This document shows positions 17,752 through 25,923 of a DNA stretch of 64,000 nucleotides, in pieces. The position numbers were made by a program, and so were the translations under genes. The stretch's first letter is position 1. Each line of letters starts with the position of its first letter. Under the pieces are notes generated by a model, which was not told the DNA's origin, made no database searches, and worked only from the letters and a program-made list of their open reading frames with translations. The stretch lies in the NCBI RefSeq assembly GCF_009755265.1, contig NZ_WPOO01000013.1:1-64000 (forward strand), in the 5' to 3' direction. The stretch is from Adlercreutzia rubneri (GTDB lineage Bacteria; Actinomycetota; Coriobacteriia; Coriobacteriales; Eggerthellaceae).

Positions 17752-17939
17752 GGCTGTATGAAGGTAGCGATGAATTCTCTGGCGCGCTCATCCTTGGCTT
17801 GCGCAATTAGGTCTTCTGCGCTTAAGCCTTCTGGCCATGGCTTGGAGAAAGCCGCTCTTTCGGCAATCCTCTGATCTGCTCCCTTGAGTTTATCAAGTTT
17901 TCGAGCTATCTGTTCGTCTTCTTCTCTCACGATTACCAC
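17730..17939 (-). CDS. Possible small protein of unknown function
   Basis: A minus-strand frame from GTG 17939 (or GTG 17930) encodes 66-69 residues, ending PWPEGLSAEDLIAQAKDERAREF and a short tail. Its composition is protein-like (charged amphipathic helices) and its base composition is less GC-rich than its neighbours. It would overlap the 3' end of the YeiH-type exporter gene by a few bases. The end loosely resembles antitoxin C-termini. No clear ribosome-binding site is seen, so it may be a gene fragment. Confidence 0.3.
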   Translation of the reverse strand: MVIVREEDEQIARKLDKLKGADQRIAERAAFSKPWPEGLSAEDLIAQAKDERAREFIATFIQPKQGPEN

Positions 17940-18958
17940 AGTCCCAGCAGATGTTGCATCCCCAGGCTGGCACCTGCTATGCAGATCCAGCAGATGAGGC
18001 CCATGAGGATGGGCTTGCCGCCGGATTTCACGAGCTTCACGAGGTCGGTGTTCAGGCCAATGGCGGCCATGGCCATGATGATGAAGAACTTGGAAAGCGT
18101 CTTCAGCGGCGCGAACACCGCCGCATCGGCGCCGGCGGCCACGGCGATGGTGGTGATGATGCTGGCCACGAGGAAGAACAGGATGAACATCGGGAAGGCG
18201 CGCTTCAGCGAGAAGTTGCCGAGGCCGTCGGCGCCCTCCTTGCGGGCCATGACGATGCCGAGCACGAGCGTGATGGGGATGATGGCGAGCGTTCGCGTGA
18301 GTTTCACGATGGTGGCGTCGTCCAGGGCGTTCGAGCCGGGGTGCATGCCGTCCCAGGCAGCTGCGGCGGCGGTGACCGACGAGGTGTCGTTCACGGCGGT
18401 GCCGGCGAATAGGCCGAAGCCCTCGTTGGACATGCCGAGCATGCCTCCCAGAGTTGGGAAGATGAGCGCCGCCACCACGTTGAACAGAAAGATGACCGAG
18501 ATGGCCTGGGCCACCTGCTCGTCTTTGGCGCGGATGACCGGGGCCGTGGCGGCGATGGCCGACCCGCCGCAGATGGACGAGCCCACGGCGATGAGCGTGG
18601 CGATGGCGGAATCCACGGACAGCACGCGGTAGAGGATATAGCCCACGATGAGCGCCGTGGCGATGGTGGTGAGGATGATAGGCAAGCTCTCGGCGCCTAC
18701 GGCCGCGATCTGGGCGAGGTTCAGCCCGAAGCCCAGCAGGATGACCGCGTACTGCAGCACCTTCTTCGCCGTGAAGGCGATGCCGTCCTGCACGGTGCCG
18801 CGCGCGGGCTGCTTCCACCAAAGGGCGATGACCATGCCGATGAGGATGGCGAACACCGGGCCGCCCACCACGGGCAGCGCCTCGCCGAGAAACCAGCAGG
18901 GAAGGGCGATGGCCGCGCACAGGCCGACGCCGGGGGCCACGTTCTTCACGTTCGCCAC
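17933..18958 (-). CDS. YeiH-type putative sulfate/anion exporter
   Basis: This roughly 342-residue membrane protein of the UPF0324/YeiH (Cons_hypoth698) family has about ten helices. Characteristic stretches are VLQYAVILLGFGLNLAQI, SSICGGSAIAATAPVIRAK, GTAVNDTSSVTAAAAAW and the closing AAIGLNTDLVKLVKSGGKPI. Members have been linked to sulfonate/sulfate export, but the substrate is not established. GTG 18958 is preferred because GAGGAGA lies 5-6 bases upstream; an ATG at 19009 gives 17 extra residues. It is divergent from uvrB. Confidence 0.85.
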   Translation of the reverse strand: MANVKNVAPGVGLCAAIALPCWFLGEALPVVGGPVFAILIGMVIALWWKQPARGTVQDGIAFTAKKVLQYAVILLGFGLNLAQIAAVGAESLPIILTTIATALIVGYILYRVLSVDSAIATLIAVGSSICGGSAIAATAPVIRAKDEQVAQAISVIFLFNVVAALIFPTLGGMLGMSNEGFGLFAGTAVNDTSSVTAAAAAWDGMHPGSNALDDATIVKLTRTLAIIPITLVLGIVMARKEGADGLGNFSLKRAFPMFILFFLVASIITTIAVAAGADAAVFAPLKTLSKFFIIMAMAAIGLNTDLVKLVKSGGKPILMGLICWICIAGASLGMQHLLGLW

Positions 18959-19038
18959 GATGATCTCCTCACGTCGCGGGATGTCAACAGCGATTGCAGA
19001 GTATAGCACTCATGGTTGGACGGATCGTGAACTTTAAG

Positions 19039-19052
19039 CGAACATCTGTTCA
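19039..19052. promoter_or_regulatory. Probable LexA (SOS) box upstream of uvrB
   Basis: CGAACATCTGTTCA matches the Gram-positive LexA/DinR consensus CGAACRNRYGTTCG at 12 of 14 positions. It lies 77 bases before the chosen uvrB start, about 18 bases upstream of a possible -10 (TAGACT, 19070-19075), so LexA binding there would cover the -35. UvrB is a classical SOS gene. Confidence 0.65.
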
Positions 19053-19115
19053 TTTCTTGGGGAAGGTGCTAGACTGTTCTCCTTATAGCGAATTACTGTG
19101 AGAGGAGGGATGCGC

Positions 19116-21269
19116 GTGTCCACTCATCTTTCCAATATAGAAGGTATGGAAATGGCGGGGAAGTTGCCGGAGGTGCGGCTGGCGAACACCCCGTTCAAGG
19201 TGGTCTCGCCCTTCGAGCCCTCGGGGGACCAGCCCGAGGCCATCGCCACGCTCGCGAAGGGGGTGGAAGAGGGCCTGCGCTACCAGACGCTTCTGGGCGT
19301 CACCGGCTCGGGCAAGACCTTCACCATGGCAAAGACCATCGAGGCGGTGCAGAAGCCCACGCTCGTCATGGCGCCGAACAAGACGCTGGCGGCCCAGCTG
19401 GCGGCCGAGCTGAAGGAGTTCTTCCCCGACAACGCCGTGGTGTACTTCGTCAGCTACTACGACTACTACCAGCCCGAGGCCTACGTGCCCTCCTCCGACA
19501 CCTTCATCGAGAAGGACGCCTCCATCAACGAGGAGGTGGAGAAGCTGCGCCATGCGGCCACCTCGGCTCTGCTCTCGCGGCGGGACGTCATCGTGGTGGC
19601 GTCGGTGAGCTGCATCTACGGCATCGGCTCGCCGATGGACTACGCCGGCATGGCGGTGTTCGTCGACAAGCAGAAGGAGATGGATCGCGACGAGGTCATC
19701 CATGAGCTCATCGACATCCAGTACGACCGCAACGACTACGAGCAGAAGCGCGGCACCTTCCGCGTGCGGGGCGACGCGCTGGACGTGTTCCCGCCCTACG
19801 CCGACCATCCCATCCGCATCGAGTTCTGGGGGGACGAGATCGAGTCCATCGACGAGATTGACCAGGTCACGGGCGAGGTGCTGAATAGCTACGAGGCGCT
19901 GCCCATCTGGCCCGCGTCCCACTACGTTACGGCGCGGCCGAAGATGGACAAGGCTCTCGGCACGATTCAGGACGAGCTGCGCGAGCGCCTCATGCAGTTC
20001 AAGGAAGAGGGGAAGCTCCTGGAGGCCCAGCGCCTGGAGATGCGCGTGAACTACGACTTGGAGATGCTGGAGACCATGGGATTTTGCTCCGGCATCGAGA
20101 ACTACTCGCGGCATCTGGACGGCCGCGCGCCGGGCGAGCCGCCCTACACCCTCATCGACTACTTCCCGAAGGACTTCCTCTGCATCATCGACGAGTCCCA
20201 CGTCACGGTGCCGCAGATCCGCGGCATGCACGAGGGCGACCGCTCCCGCAAGATCACCCTGGCCGAGCACGGCTTCCGCCTGCCTAGCTGCCTGGACAAC
20301 CGCCCTTTGCGCTTCGACGAGTTCGAGGAGCGCATTCCGCAGTTCATCTACGTATCGGCCACGCCGGGCGATTACGAGGAGCGCGTGAGCCAGGCGAAGG
20401 TGGACCAGGTCATCCGCCCGACGGGCCTTTTGGATCCGGAGATCGTCGTGCGCACGAGCGCCAGCCAGATCGACGATATCATCGACGAGGCGAAGGAGCG
20501 GGCCGCGCGAAACGAGCGCGTGCTCATCACGACGCTCACGAAGAAGATGGCTGAGGATTTGACCGACCATTTGCTGGATCAGGGCGTGAAGGCGCGCTAC
20601 ATGCACTCGGACATCGCCACCCTGGAGCGTACGGAGATCCTGCGCGATCTGCGCCGCGGTGAGTTCGACGTGCTCGTGGGCATCAACCTTCTGCGCGAGG
20701 GACTCGACTTGCCCGAGGTGTCGCTCGTGGCCATCCTGGATGCCGACAAGGAGGGCTTTCTGCGCAACCACCGCTCGCTCATCCAGACCATAGGCCGCGC
20801 GGCCCGCAATGTGTCCGGCCAGGTCATCATGTACGCCGACCGCATCACCGATTCCATGCGCCGGGCTATCGACGAGACGCGCCGGCGCCGCGACATCCAG
20901 ATGGCCTACAACGAGGAGCACGGTATCAAGCCGCAGACCATCCGCAAGGCCATCAACGACATCATGGGCTTCATCACCGAAGACGTGGAGGGCACCACTG
21001 CCGAGCAGGTGAACAAGGAGCTGGCAGAGCTTTCCCGTGAAGAGGTCCTGCGGCTCATCTCGTCCATGGAGGACGACATGGCCGCCGCGTCCCGCGACAT
21101 GGACTTCGAGGAGGCGGCCCGTCTGCGCGACCAGGTGGTAAAGCTGAAGAGCACCGTGGAGGACAAGTCCGAGGAAGACGTGCTGAAGGATTTGAAGAAG
21201 GGCGCGCGCAAGGGGAGCGCCTACGGCAACCGCAAGCACGCCGCCTATGGATCGTCGCGCGCGAATTAG
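19116..21269 (+). CDS. uvrB: Excinuclease ABC subunit B
   Basis: This 717-residue DNA-damage helicase-like subunit of nucleotide excision repair has the P-loop LLGVTGSGKTFTMAKTIE and the beta-hairpin region YYDYYQPEAYVPSSDTFIEK. It also has the DEAD-like IIDESHVTVPQIRGM, motif VI QTIGRAARN, and a C-terminal UVR coiled-coil (about residues 660-695) that contacts UvrC. Several starts are possible (GTG 19098, ATG 19110, GTG 19116, ATG 19146). GTG 19116 has the best spacing from AGGAGGG (19103-19109). It is probably SOS-regulated. Confidence 0.96.
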   Translation: MSTHLSNIEGMEMAGKLPEVRLANTPFKVVSPFEPSGDQPEAIATLAKGVEEGLRYQTLLGVTGSGKTFTMAKTIEAVQKPTLVMAPNKTLAAQLAAELKEFFPDNAVVYFVSYYDYYQPEAYVPSSDTFIEKDASINEEVEKLRHAATSALLSRRDVIVVASVSCIYGIGSPMDYAGMAVFVDKQKEMDRDEVIHELIDIQYDRNDYEQKRGTFRVRGDALDVFPPYADHPIRIEFWGDEIESIDEIDQVTGEVLNSYEALPIWPASHYVTARPKMDKALGTIQDELRERLMQFKEEGKLLEAQRLEMRVNYDLEMLETMGFCSGIENYSRHLDGRAPGEPPYTLIDYFPKDFLCIIDESHVTVPQIRGMHEGDRSRKITLAEHGFRLPSCLDNRPLRFDEFEERIPQFIYVSATPGDYEERVSQAKVDQVIRPTGLLDPEIVVRTSASQIDDIIDEAKERAARNERVLITTLTKKMAEDLTDHLLDQGVKARYMHSDIATLERTEILRDLRRGEFDVLVGINLLREGLDLPEVSLVAILDADKEGFLRNHRSLIQTIGRAARNVSGQVIMYADRITDSMRRAIDETRRRRDIQMAYNEEHGIKPQTIRKAINDIMGFITEDVEGTTAEQVNKELAELSREEVLRLISSMEDDMAAASRDMDFEEAARLRDQVVKLKSTVEDKSEEDVLKDLKKGARKGSAYGNRKHAAYGSSRAN

Positions 21270-21406
21270 GGCCCGATGCCCGGGCGCCTCGCCGCTATCG
21301 CGGGCGCTTTTCGGCGCGGGGCGCCCCGACGGGTTGACGAGACGCGTTCAATTTTCGTGGAACTCTTGAGGATTGCGAACTTTACGGAAATGTAAGCTGC
21401 TCTGCT

Positions 21407-21435
21407 GTGGACGTTCTGGCGCTTCGTCGTATAAT
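21407..21435 (+). promoter_or_regulatory. Promoter of the polysaccharide deacetylase gene
   Basis: GTGGAC (21407-21412) and TATAAT (21430-21435) are separated by exactly 17 bases and lie about 50 bases upstream of the ATG. Confidence 0.65.
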
Positions 21436-21484
21436 CGCGAGAAAGCTCCTGCACCACCTGAAGTACTTCCAAAGGAATAAAGCG

Positions 21485-23128
21485 ATGCCCGATCAGCCCG
21501 CCTCCCACGGTTCGAACAACCCCCGCAACAATCCGCGACAGCACAAGAAGCCCACGCGCCGCCATCCGGGTGCTCCTGCGCCGACTTCGGTTCCCCATGC
21601 CCATGGGGCCGCGGCGCCGCAGCCGCAGTCGACGGCCGCCCCGTCGGGGTATCAGGTCCAGCCGGCACCGCAGGCGCCGACTCTCCAGCAGGAGTCGGTT
21701 GCGCCCCGCGAGCAGCCGGCCGCTGCCGCCCAGCCGCAGGATCCGCGCCTTCGCGAGGCGCAACCCTATCAGCCGCATGACTATCAGCCGCCCCAGCCCC
21801 AGCCCCAGCCGCATCAGGCATCGTCGCCGCACGGCTACGCGGGCTATGCGGCCCAGGTGCCCCCGCGGGTCGTCCCGGCCACCAAGGCCGATGGCCAGGT
21901 GGCTCCCTATGCCGACATGGGGCGCTACAAGAAGAAGGGCAAGAAGAAGGCGAGCGTCGTCTCCGTTATCGTCTCCGTGGTCATTCTGGCCGCCATCGGC
22001 GTGGGGGTGTACCTGTATTTGAACCCCCTGCAGTTCAACGTGACGGTCAACGGCATGACGCGCACGGTGGATCGGGGCATGACCTTGAACGACATGATCG
22101 CCGAGGGCGTGGTCTCTCCGAAGCCGGGAAACCTGCTCGCGGTCGATGGGGAGGTTTTGGAAGAGGGGGGCGGTGCCGCCTTTGCCGGCACGGTCAACGG
22201 CAACGAGGTGACCGACGGCGCGACCGAGCTGCACAAGGGCGATGTCGTTCAGCTGGACGACGGCGCCGACGCGACCGAGGACTATGATGTCACCACCGAG
22301 GAGACGCCCCCGGGCCAGGTGGAGCTGGGCGAGGGGGCCATCCACGTGTACGTGCCCGGCGAGCCGGCCCAGGTGGAGACGCGCACGGGCAAGGTATCGG
22401 GCAAATCCGTGCAGGAGACGGTGAAGGAGGGCTCCGACAACGTCTATCTGAAGTACAACGCGAACACGAACGGCGAGAAGGTCATCGCGCTGACCTTCGA
22501 CGACGGCCCGTGGCCCACGACGAGCGAGCTGCTCGACGTGCTGAAGGAGAACGACGCCGTGGCGACGTTCTTTACCATTGGTGAGCAGATATCCGATAAG
22601 ACCGATTACGTGGAGACGATCCAGCGCATGGCGGCCGAGGGGCACCAGATCGGCACCCATTCCTACGACCATGCGGCCACCGGCGGCGGCAATGGCGTGG
22701 ACATGACGCGCCAGAGCCCGGAAAAGCAGATCGAAGAGGTGCAAATGGGCCAGCAGGCCATCGCGGACGCGACGGGCAGCGAGGCGTCTAAGGTGTTCCG
22801 CTCGCCGGGCGGCAACTTCCACGACGAGATCATCTGGAATCTGCAACCCTATATCACGAGCGAGATCGGCTGGAACGTGGACACGGAGGACTGGCGGCGA
22901 CCGGGCGCCGATGCCATAGCGGAGCGCCTGCTGTCGGTGAAGCCGGGGGATGTCGTGCTCATGCACGACGGCGGCGGCGATCGCAGCCAGACGATCGAGG
23001 CGCTCAAGGTCGCCCTGCCGCAGCTTAGGGCCGAGGGCTACAAGTTCGTGACCATCGATCAGCTTCTGGCCTACGACGATGCCAAGGCGCTCGCCCAAGA
23101 GCTGGCCTCTCAGCAGTCAGCGGAATAA
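21485..23128 (+). CDS. Membrane-anchored polysaccharide (peptidoglycan) deacetylase
   Basis: This 547-residue protein probably removes N-acetyl groups from wall glycan. Residues 1-150 are a disordered, Pro/Gln/Ala-rich cytoplasmic region. A single membrane helix (SVVSVIVSVVILAAIGVGVY, about 160-180) follows a Lys-rich stop. An extracellular small beta domain (about 185-310) precedes the NodB catalytic domain (about 330-545). NodB motifs are LTFDDGPWPT (metal Asp), HSYDH (metal His pair), FRSPGGN and VVLMHDGGG. ATG 21485 has AAAGGAA upstream, against ATG 21407, which lies at the -35 box. The gene has its own promoter. Confidence 0.88.
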   Translation: MPDQPASHGSNNPRNNPRQHKKPTRRHPGAPAPTSVPHAHGAAAPQPQSTAAPSGYQVQPAPQAPTLQQESVAPREQPAAAAQPQDPRLREAQPYQPHDYQPPQPQPQPHQASSPHGYAGYAAQVPPRVVPATKADGQVAPYADMGRYKKKGKKKASVVSVIVSVVILAAIGVGVYLYLNPLQFNVTVNGMTRTVDRGMTLNDMIAEGVVSPKPGNLLAVDGEVLEEGGGAAFAGTVNGNEVTDGATELHKGDVVQLDDGADATEDYDVTTEETPPGQVELGEGAIHVYVPGEPAQVETRTGKVSGKSVQETVKEGSDNVYLKYNANTNGEKVIALTFDDGPWPTTSELLDVLKENDAVATFFTIGEQISDKTDYVETIQRMAAEGHQIGTHSYDHAATGGGNGVDMTRQSPEKQIEEVQMGQQAIADATGSEASKVFRSPGGNFHDEIIWNLQPYITSEIGWNVDTEDWRRPGADAIAERLLSVKPGDVVLMHDGGGDRSQTIEALKVALPQLRAEGYKFVTIDQLLAYDDAKALAQELASQQSAE

Positions 23129-23164
23129 CAGCATTCTCCGAAAAACTTTTCAGACAACCTTTGT

Positions 23165-23237
23165 AGGGGGCGACCTTGGTCGCCCCTTGTCGCGAGCATG
23201 GCCATTGTCGGGAGGGCAGACCAAGGTCTGCCCCTAC
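23165..23237. repeat. Nested palindromes of the GGGGCGACC/GGGCAGACC type
   Basis: GGGGCGACC-TT-GGTCGCCCC (23167-23186) and GGGCAGACC-AA-GGTCTGCCC (23214-23233) lie in the gap between the convergent deacetylase and recN genes. The outer edges can also pair (GTAGGGG with CCCCTAC). The first is the same palindrome as at 9533-9552. They likely act as a bidirectional terminator or are copies of a dispersed palindromic repeat. Confidence 0.7.
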
Positions 23238-23304
23238 GGGGGACGGATGGCTGCGAGCATGGCCGTTGCCGGGGGTAGCGGCCGATCTGTGCGGAAGCGC
23301 CCGG

Positions 23305-24921
23305 TTATTGCCTGAGGAGTTCGCGGGCGTGGGCGAGGGAGGTCTCGGTGGCGGTGCCCGATAGCAGGCGCGCCACTTCGGCCACGCGCGCATCGCCCGT
23401 GACGGGGGCGAGGATGGTCTCGGGCGCATCGCCGGCGGTCTTCGTCACCGTGTAATGGGCGTCGGCGAGCACGGCCACTTGAGCCAGATGCGTGATGGCG
23501 ATGACCTGGTGGCTGCCCGCGAGCTCGGCCAGCACGGTGGCGAGCGCATTGGCGGTGCTGCCGCCCACGCCGGCATCCACTTCGTCGAAGACAAGCGTCT
23601 CGGTGCCGTCCTTCGCGCCCAAGGCCACCTTGATGGCCAGCATGACGCGGCTGATCTCGCCGCCGGAGGCGATGCGGGCCAAGGGGCGCGGCTGCATGGA
23701 GGCGCCGGGCTTGAACTCGAAGACGACGCTCGCGCTGCCCGCGGCGCTCCAGTTTTCGCGGGGCAGCGGCTCCACCGTGCACACCAGCGCCGCCGTTCCC
23801 ATCTCCAGACGTCCGAGCACCTCGTTGACCGCCGCCGCGAACTGCGGGGCGGCCTCGGCGCGGGCGGCGTCGTAGGCGGCCGCCGCCTGGGCTAGCGCCG
23901 CCTCGGCCGCTTCCAGCGCCGCCTCGGCGCGGGCCAGGTTCTCATCGGCGTCGTCGATGAGGCCGACGAGGGCCGCCGCCGCGTCCCAGCGCTCGAAGAC
24001 GGCTTCCATGGTGGGGCCGAAGGAGCGCATGAGGCCCATGAGCTGCCCCATGCGCTCCTGGGCCGCCGCCAAAGACTCGCCGTCGAAATCGATGGAGTCG
24101 CAGTAGCCGGCCATATCCCGGGCGACGTCCTCCACGACGAAGCATGTTTCCCGGAGCGTTGTGGCGAAGGGCGCCAGCGACTCGTCGGCCCGGGAGGCCT
24201 CCTCGATGAGCGAGATGGCCGTGTTCAGGGCGTCCAGCGCCCCGCCGTCGCCAGAGAGCGCCTCGGCGGCTCCGTGGGAGTTGCGGGCGAGCACCTCGGC
24301 GTGCTCGGCCCGGGCGAGCCAGTCGCGCGTTTCCTCGTACTCGCCGCCCTCGGGGTTCACCGCCTCTATCTGCTGCAGCGTGAAGCGGGCCTCCTCCAGC
24401 TGCGCGTTGGAGGCGCTCGCCGTTGCCCTCATCTCTTCCAGGGCCGCCTCGGCGGCGCGGGCATCGGCGAGGGCCTCGCGAAAGGCTGCTCCTACGGTGC
24501 TTTCCAGATCGGCCCAACCATCGAGGATGCGGCCGTGCTCTGCCGGCTTCAGCAGCGATTGGTACTCGTGCTGTCCGCAGAGCTCCACCAAAGGCCCCAC
24601 CGTGCGCGCGAGCTCCGACACGCTGGCCATGGTTCCGTTGATGGTGGCGCGACTGCGCCCGTCGGCGCTGACCTTGCGCACTGCGACGAGCTCATCGGCG
24701 GTGGGATCGGAAGGGAACAGGCGCCCCCGCACCTCGGCGTTTTTCGCCCCCTCGCGCACGTAAGAGCTGTCGGCGCGCTCGCCGACGAGCAGCTTCACGG
24801 CGCTGACGAGCGCCGTCTTTCCGGCGCCCGTCTCGCCGGTTAGGACGGTGAGACCGGGGGAGGGCGAAAGGGAGGCCTCGCGGATGAGGGCCACGTCCTT
24901 CACTTGGATTTCGTCGATCAT
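23305..24921 (-). CDS. recN: DNA repair protein RecN
   Basis: This 538-residue SMC-like ATPase acts in double-strand break repair. The N-terminal Walker A is LTVLTGETGAGKTALVSAV, followed by the family's VRGRLFPSDP and ELCGQHEYQSLLKP. Long Ala/Glu-rich helices form the coiled-coil centre (about 150-360). The ABC signature IASGGEISRVMLAIK and Walker B LVFDEVDAGVGG close the ATPase head. It is slightly shorter than typical RecN (~555). The start ATG 24921 lies only 9 bases after the PIN toxin gene stop, so readthrough from the toxin-antitoxin promoter is likely. Confidence 0.94.
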   Translation of the reverse strand: MIDEIQVKDVALIREASLSPSPGLTVLTGETGAGKTALVSAVKLLVGERADSSYVREGAKNAEVRGRLFPSDPTADELVAVRKVSADGRSRATINGTMASVSELARTVGPLVELCGQHEYQSLLKPAEHGRILDGWADLESTVGAAFREALADARAAEAALEEMRATASASNAQLEEARFTLQQIEAVNPEGGEYEETRDWLARAEHAEVLARNSHGAAEALSGDGGALDALNTAISLIEEASRADESLAPFATTLRETCFVVEDVARDMAGYCDSIDFDGESLAAAQERMGQLMGLMRSFGPTMEAVFERWDAAAALVGLIDDADENLARAEAALEAAEAALAQAAAAYDAARAEAAPQFAAAVNEVLGRLEMGTAALVCTVEPLPRENWSAAGSASVVFEFKPGASMQPRPLARIASGGEISRVMLAIKVALGAKDGTETLVFDEVDAGVGGSTANALATVLAELAGSHQVIAITHLAQVAVLADAHYTVTKTAGDAPETILAPVTGDARVAEVARLLSGTATETSLAHARELLRQ

Positions 24922-24930
24922 GGTTCCCCG

Positions 24931-25377
24931 CTAGAAGTCGATGACGTCGAAGACGATGCCCTGCTCCGCCTCAAGCACGCTGAACAGCTCGTCGGGGGCC
25001 ACGCGGCGCACGGCCCGGGAGACGGATACCTCGCCGCCGTGGGTGACGATGAAGTCGGCCTGCAGCTTGCGGGCGCAGGATTCGGTGAGGGCCGCGCGAT
25101 AGGGCAGCCCCTCGTGCTCCAGGGCGAAGCGCACGTCGGGGCCGTCGATCGAGCACACGGACAGAAACGCCATGGCCGAACGCAAAGCCGAGCGGGCGTC
25201 GTGGTCGGATAGGGCCTCGGCGAGGGCGGCGCGCACCTCTCCGAAGGCCTCGGCGGAGACCCACAGCTCCGCGGCCCCGGCCAGCTCCATGGCATGGAGC
25301 TTCACCCAGGCGGCGGCGGTGCTCTCGCGTTCGCCGATGAAGTCGAGCAGAACGTCGCTATCGATGAGCAGGCGCAT
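24931..25377 (-). CDS. PIN-domain toxin (VapC-like)
   Basis: This 148-residue protein begins MRLLIDSDVLLDF (first PIN Asp). It continues with an acidic helix region and CARKLQADFIVTHGGEVSVS, matching the end of PIN folds. Compared with VapC the second acidic motif is less clear (EHEGLPYRAALTESCARK), so activity is uncertain. It lies 2 bases after the antitoxin gene and 9 bases before recN, all on the minus strand. It is architecturally the twin of the pair at 8785-9484. Confidence 0.8.
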   Translation of the reverse strand: MRLLIDSDVLLDFIGERESTAAAWVKLHAMELAGAAELWVSAEAFGEVRAALAEALSDHDARSALRSAMAFLSVCSIDGPDVRFALEHEGLPYRAALTESCARKLQADFIVTHGGEVSVSRAVRRVAPDELFSVLEAEQGIVFDVIDF

Positions 25378-25379
25378 GG

Positions 25380-25670
25380 CTATTCTCCTTCCCTGGTTGC
25401 GGGCGCGCCGTCGCGGGCCTCCCAGAACGACGCCGGTACGGGGCGCGTGGCCTGGCGCAAGCGGAAGCGCAGCTCGTTGGCCTGGGCGTCGGTGAGGGTG
25501 ATGCGAAGGGGAGATTCTCCCCGTTGCGCATCGGGCAGCTCGCCGGTGGCGAGTACGTAATCGTAGGCGGCGTTCACCAGCTCGGTGGGGGACGAGCCGA
25601 TGGATCGCAGCTTCGCGTTCACCTGGTCGCGGATTTCCAGGGGCACTCGGGCCGTTACCATGGCGTGCAT
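25380..25670 (-). CDS. RelB/DinJ-family antitoxin
   Basis: This 96-residue protein starts MHAMVTARVPLEIRDQVNAK, the beta strand and first helix of a ribbon-helix-helix fold, then has ELVNAAYDYVLATGELPD. It should bind the adjacent PIN toxin and repress the shared promoter. ATG 25670 has AAAGGAG upstream; the longer frame to 25742 crosses the promoter and is rejected. Its C-terminal tail (residues ~60-96) would wrap the toxin. Confidence 0.82.
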   Translation of the reverse strand: MHAMVTARVPLEIRDQVNAKLRSIGSSPTELVNAAYDYVLATGELPDAQRGESPLRITLTDAQANELRFRLRQATRPVPASFWEARDGAPATREGE

Positions 25671-25698
25671 GGCCGCTCCTTTCTCTTGCTTTTGGCGC

Positions 25699-25751
25699 AG
25701 TATAACGGAACACCGAACAAATTGCAATAATAATACGAACAAGTATTTGCA
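25699..25751 (-). promoter_or_regulatory. Toxin-antitoxin promoter with 22-bp-spaced operator repeats
   Basis: On the minus strand TTGCAA (25722-25727) and TATACT (25699-25704) are 17 bases apart. CGAACAA followed by TTGCA occurs twice, starting at 25714 and 25736. The 22-bp spacing is two helical turns, so both copies face the same side. One copy overlaps the -35, as expected for antitoxin autoregulation. Confidence 0.6.
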
Positions 25752-25774
25752 TTATGGTCAAAAAGTGTTATGCT
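25746..25774 (+). promoter_or_regulatory. Divergent promoter for the coiled-coil/DPBB protein gene
   Basis: TTTGCA (25746-25751) and TATGCT (25769-25774) with a 17-base spacer face away from the toxin-antitoxin promoter. A leader of about 150 bases follows before the TTG start. Confidence 0.4.
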
Positions 25775-25923
25775 CCATGGACAAGGAGTCGACGGCTCGT
25801 GTCTTTTTCGGTAAGACGCTTGCCTCGGTCGGTCGATTTGGGGAAGATGGAGCGATGCAGCGCACCGGTCGGCATGTTCGCCCGGGGAAAGCTGCGGCGT
25901 AATGGCAGAACGGAAGGGAAACC

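Noticed and set aside
19083..21239. 718-residue reading frame antisense to uvrB
   Set aside because: Same artefact: composition rich in His, Leu and Arg, no recognisable motif, fully opposite a real gene.
25775..25923. Possible c-di-AMP (ydaO) riboswitch before the wall-protein gene
   Set aside because: Such riboswitches often precede wall hydrolase genes, but the conserved core sequences are not present here.
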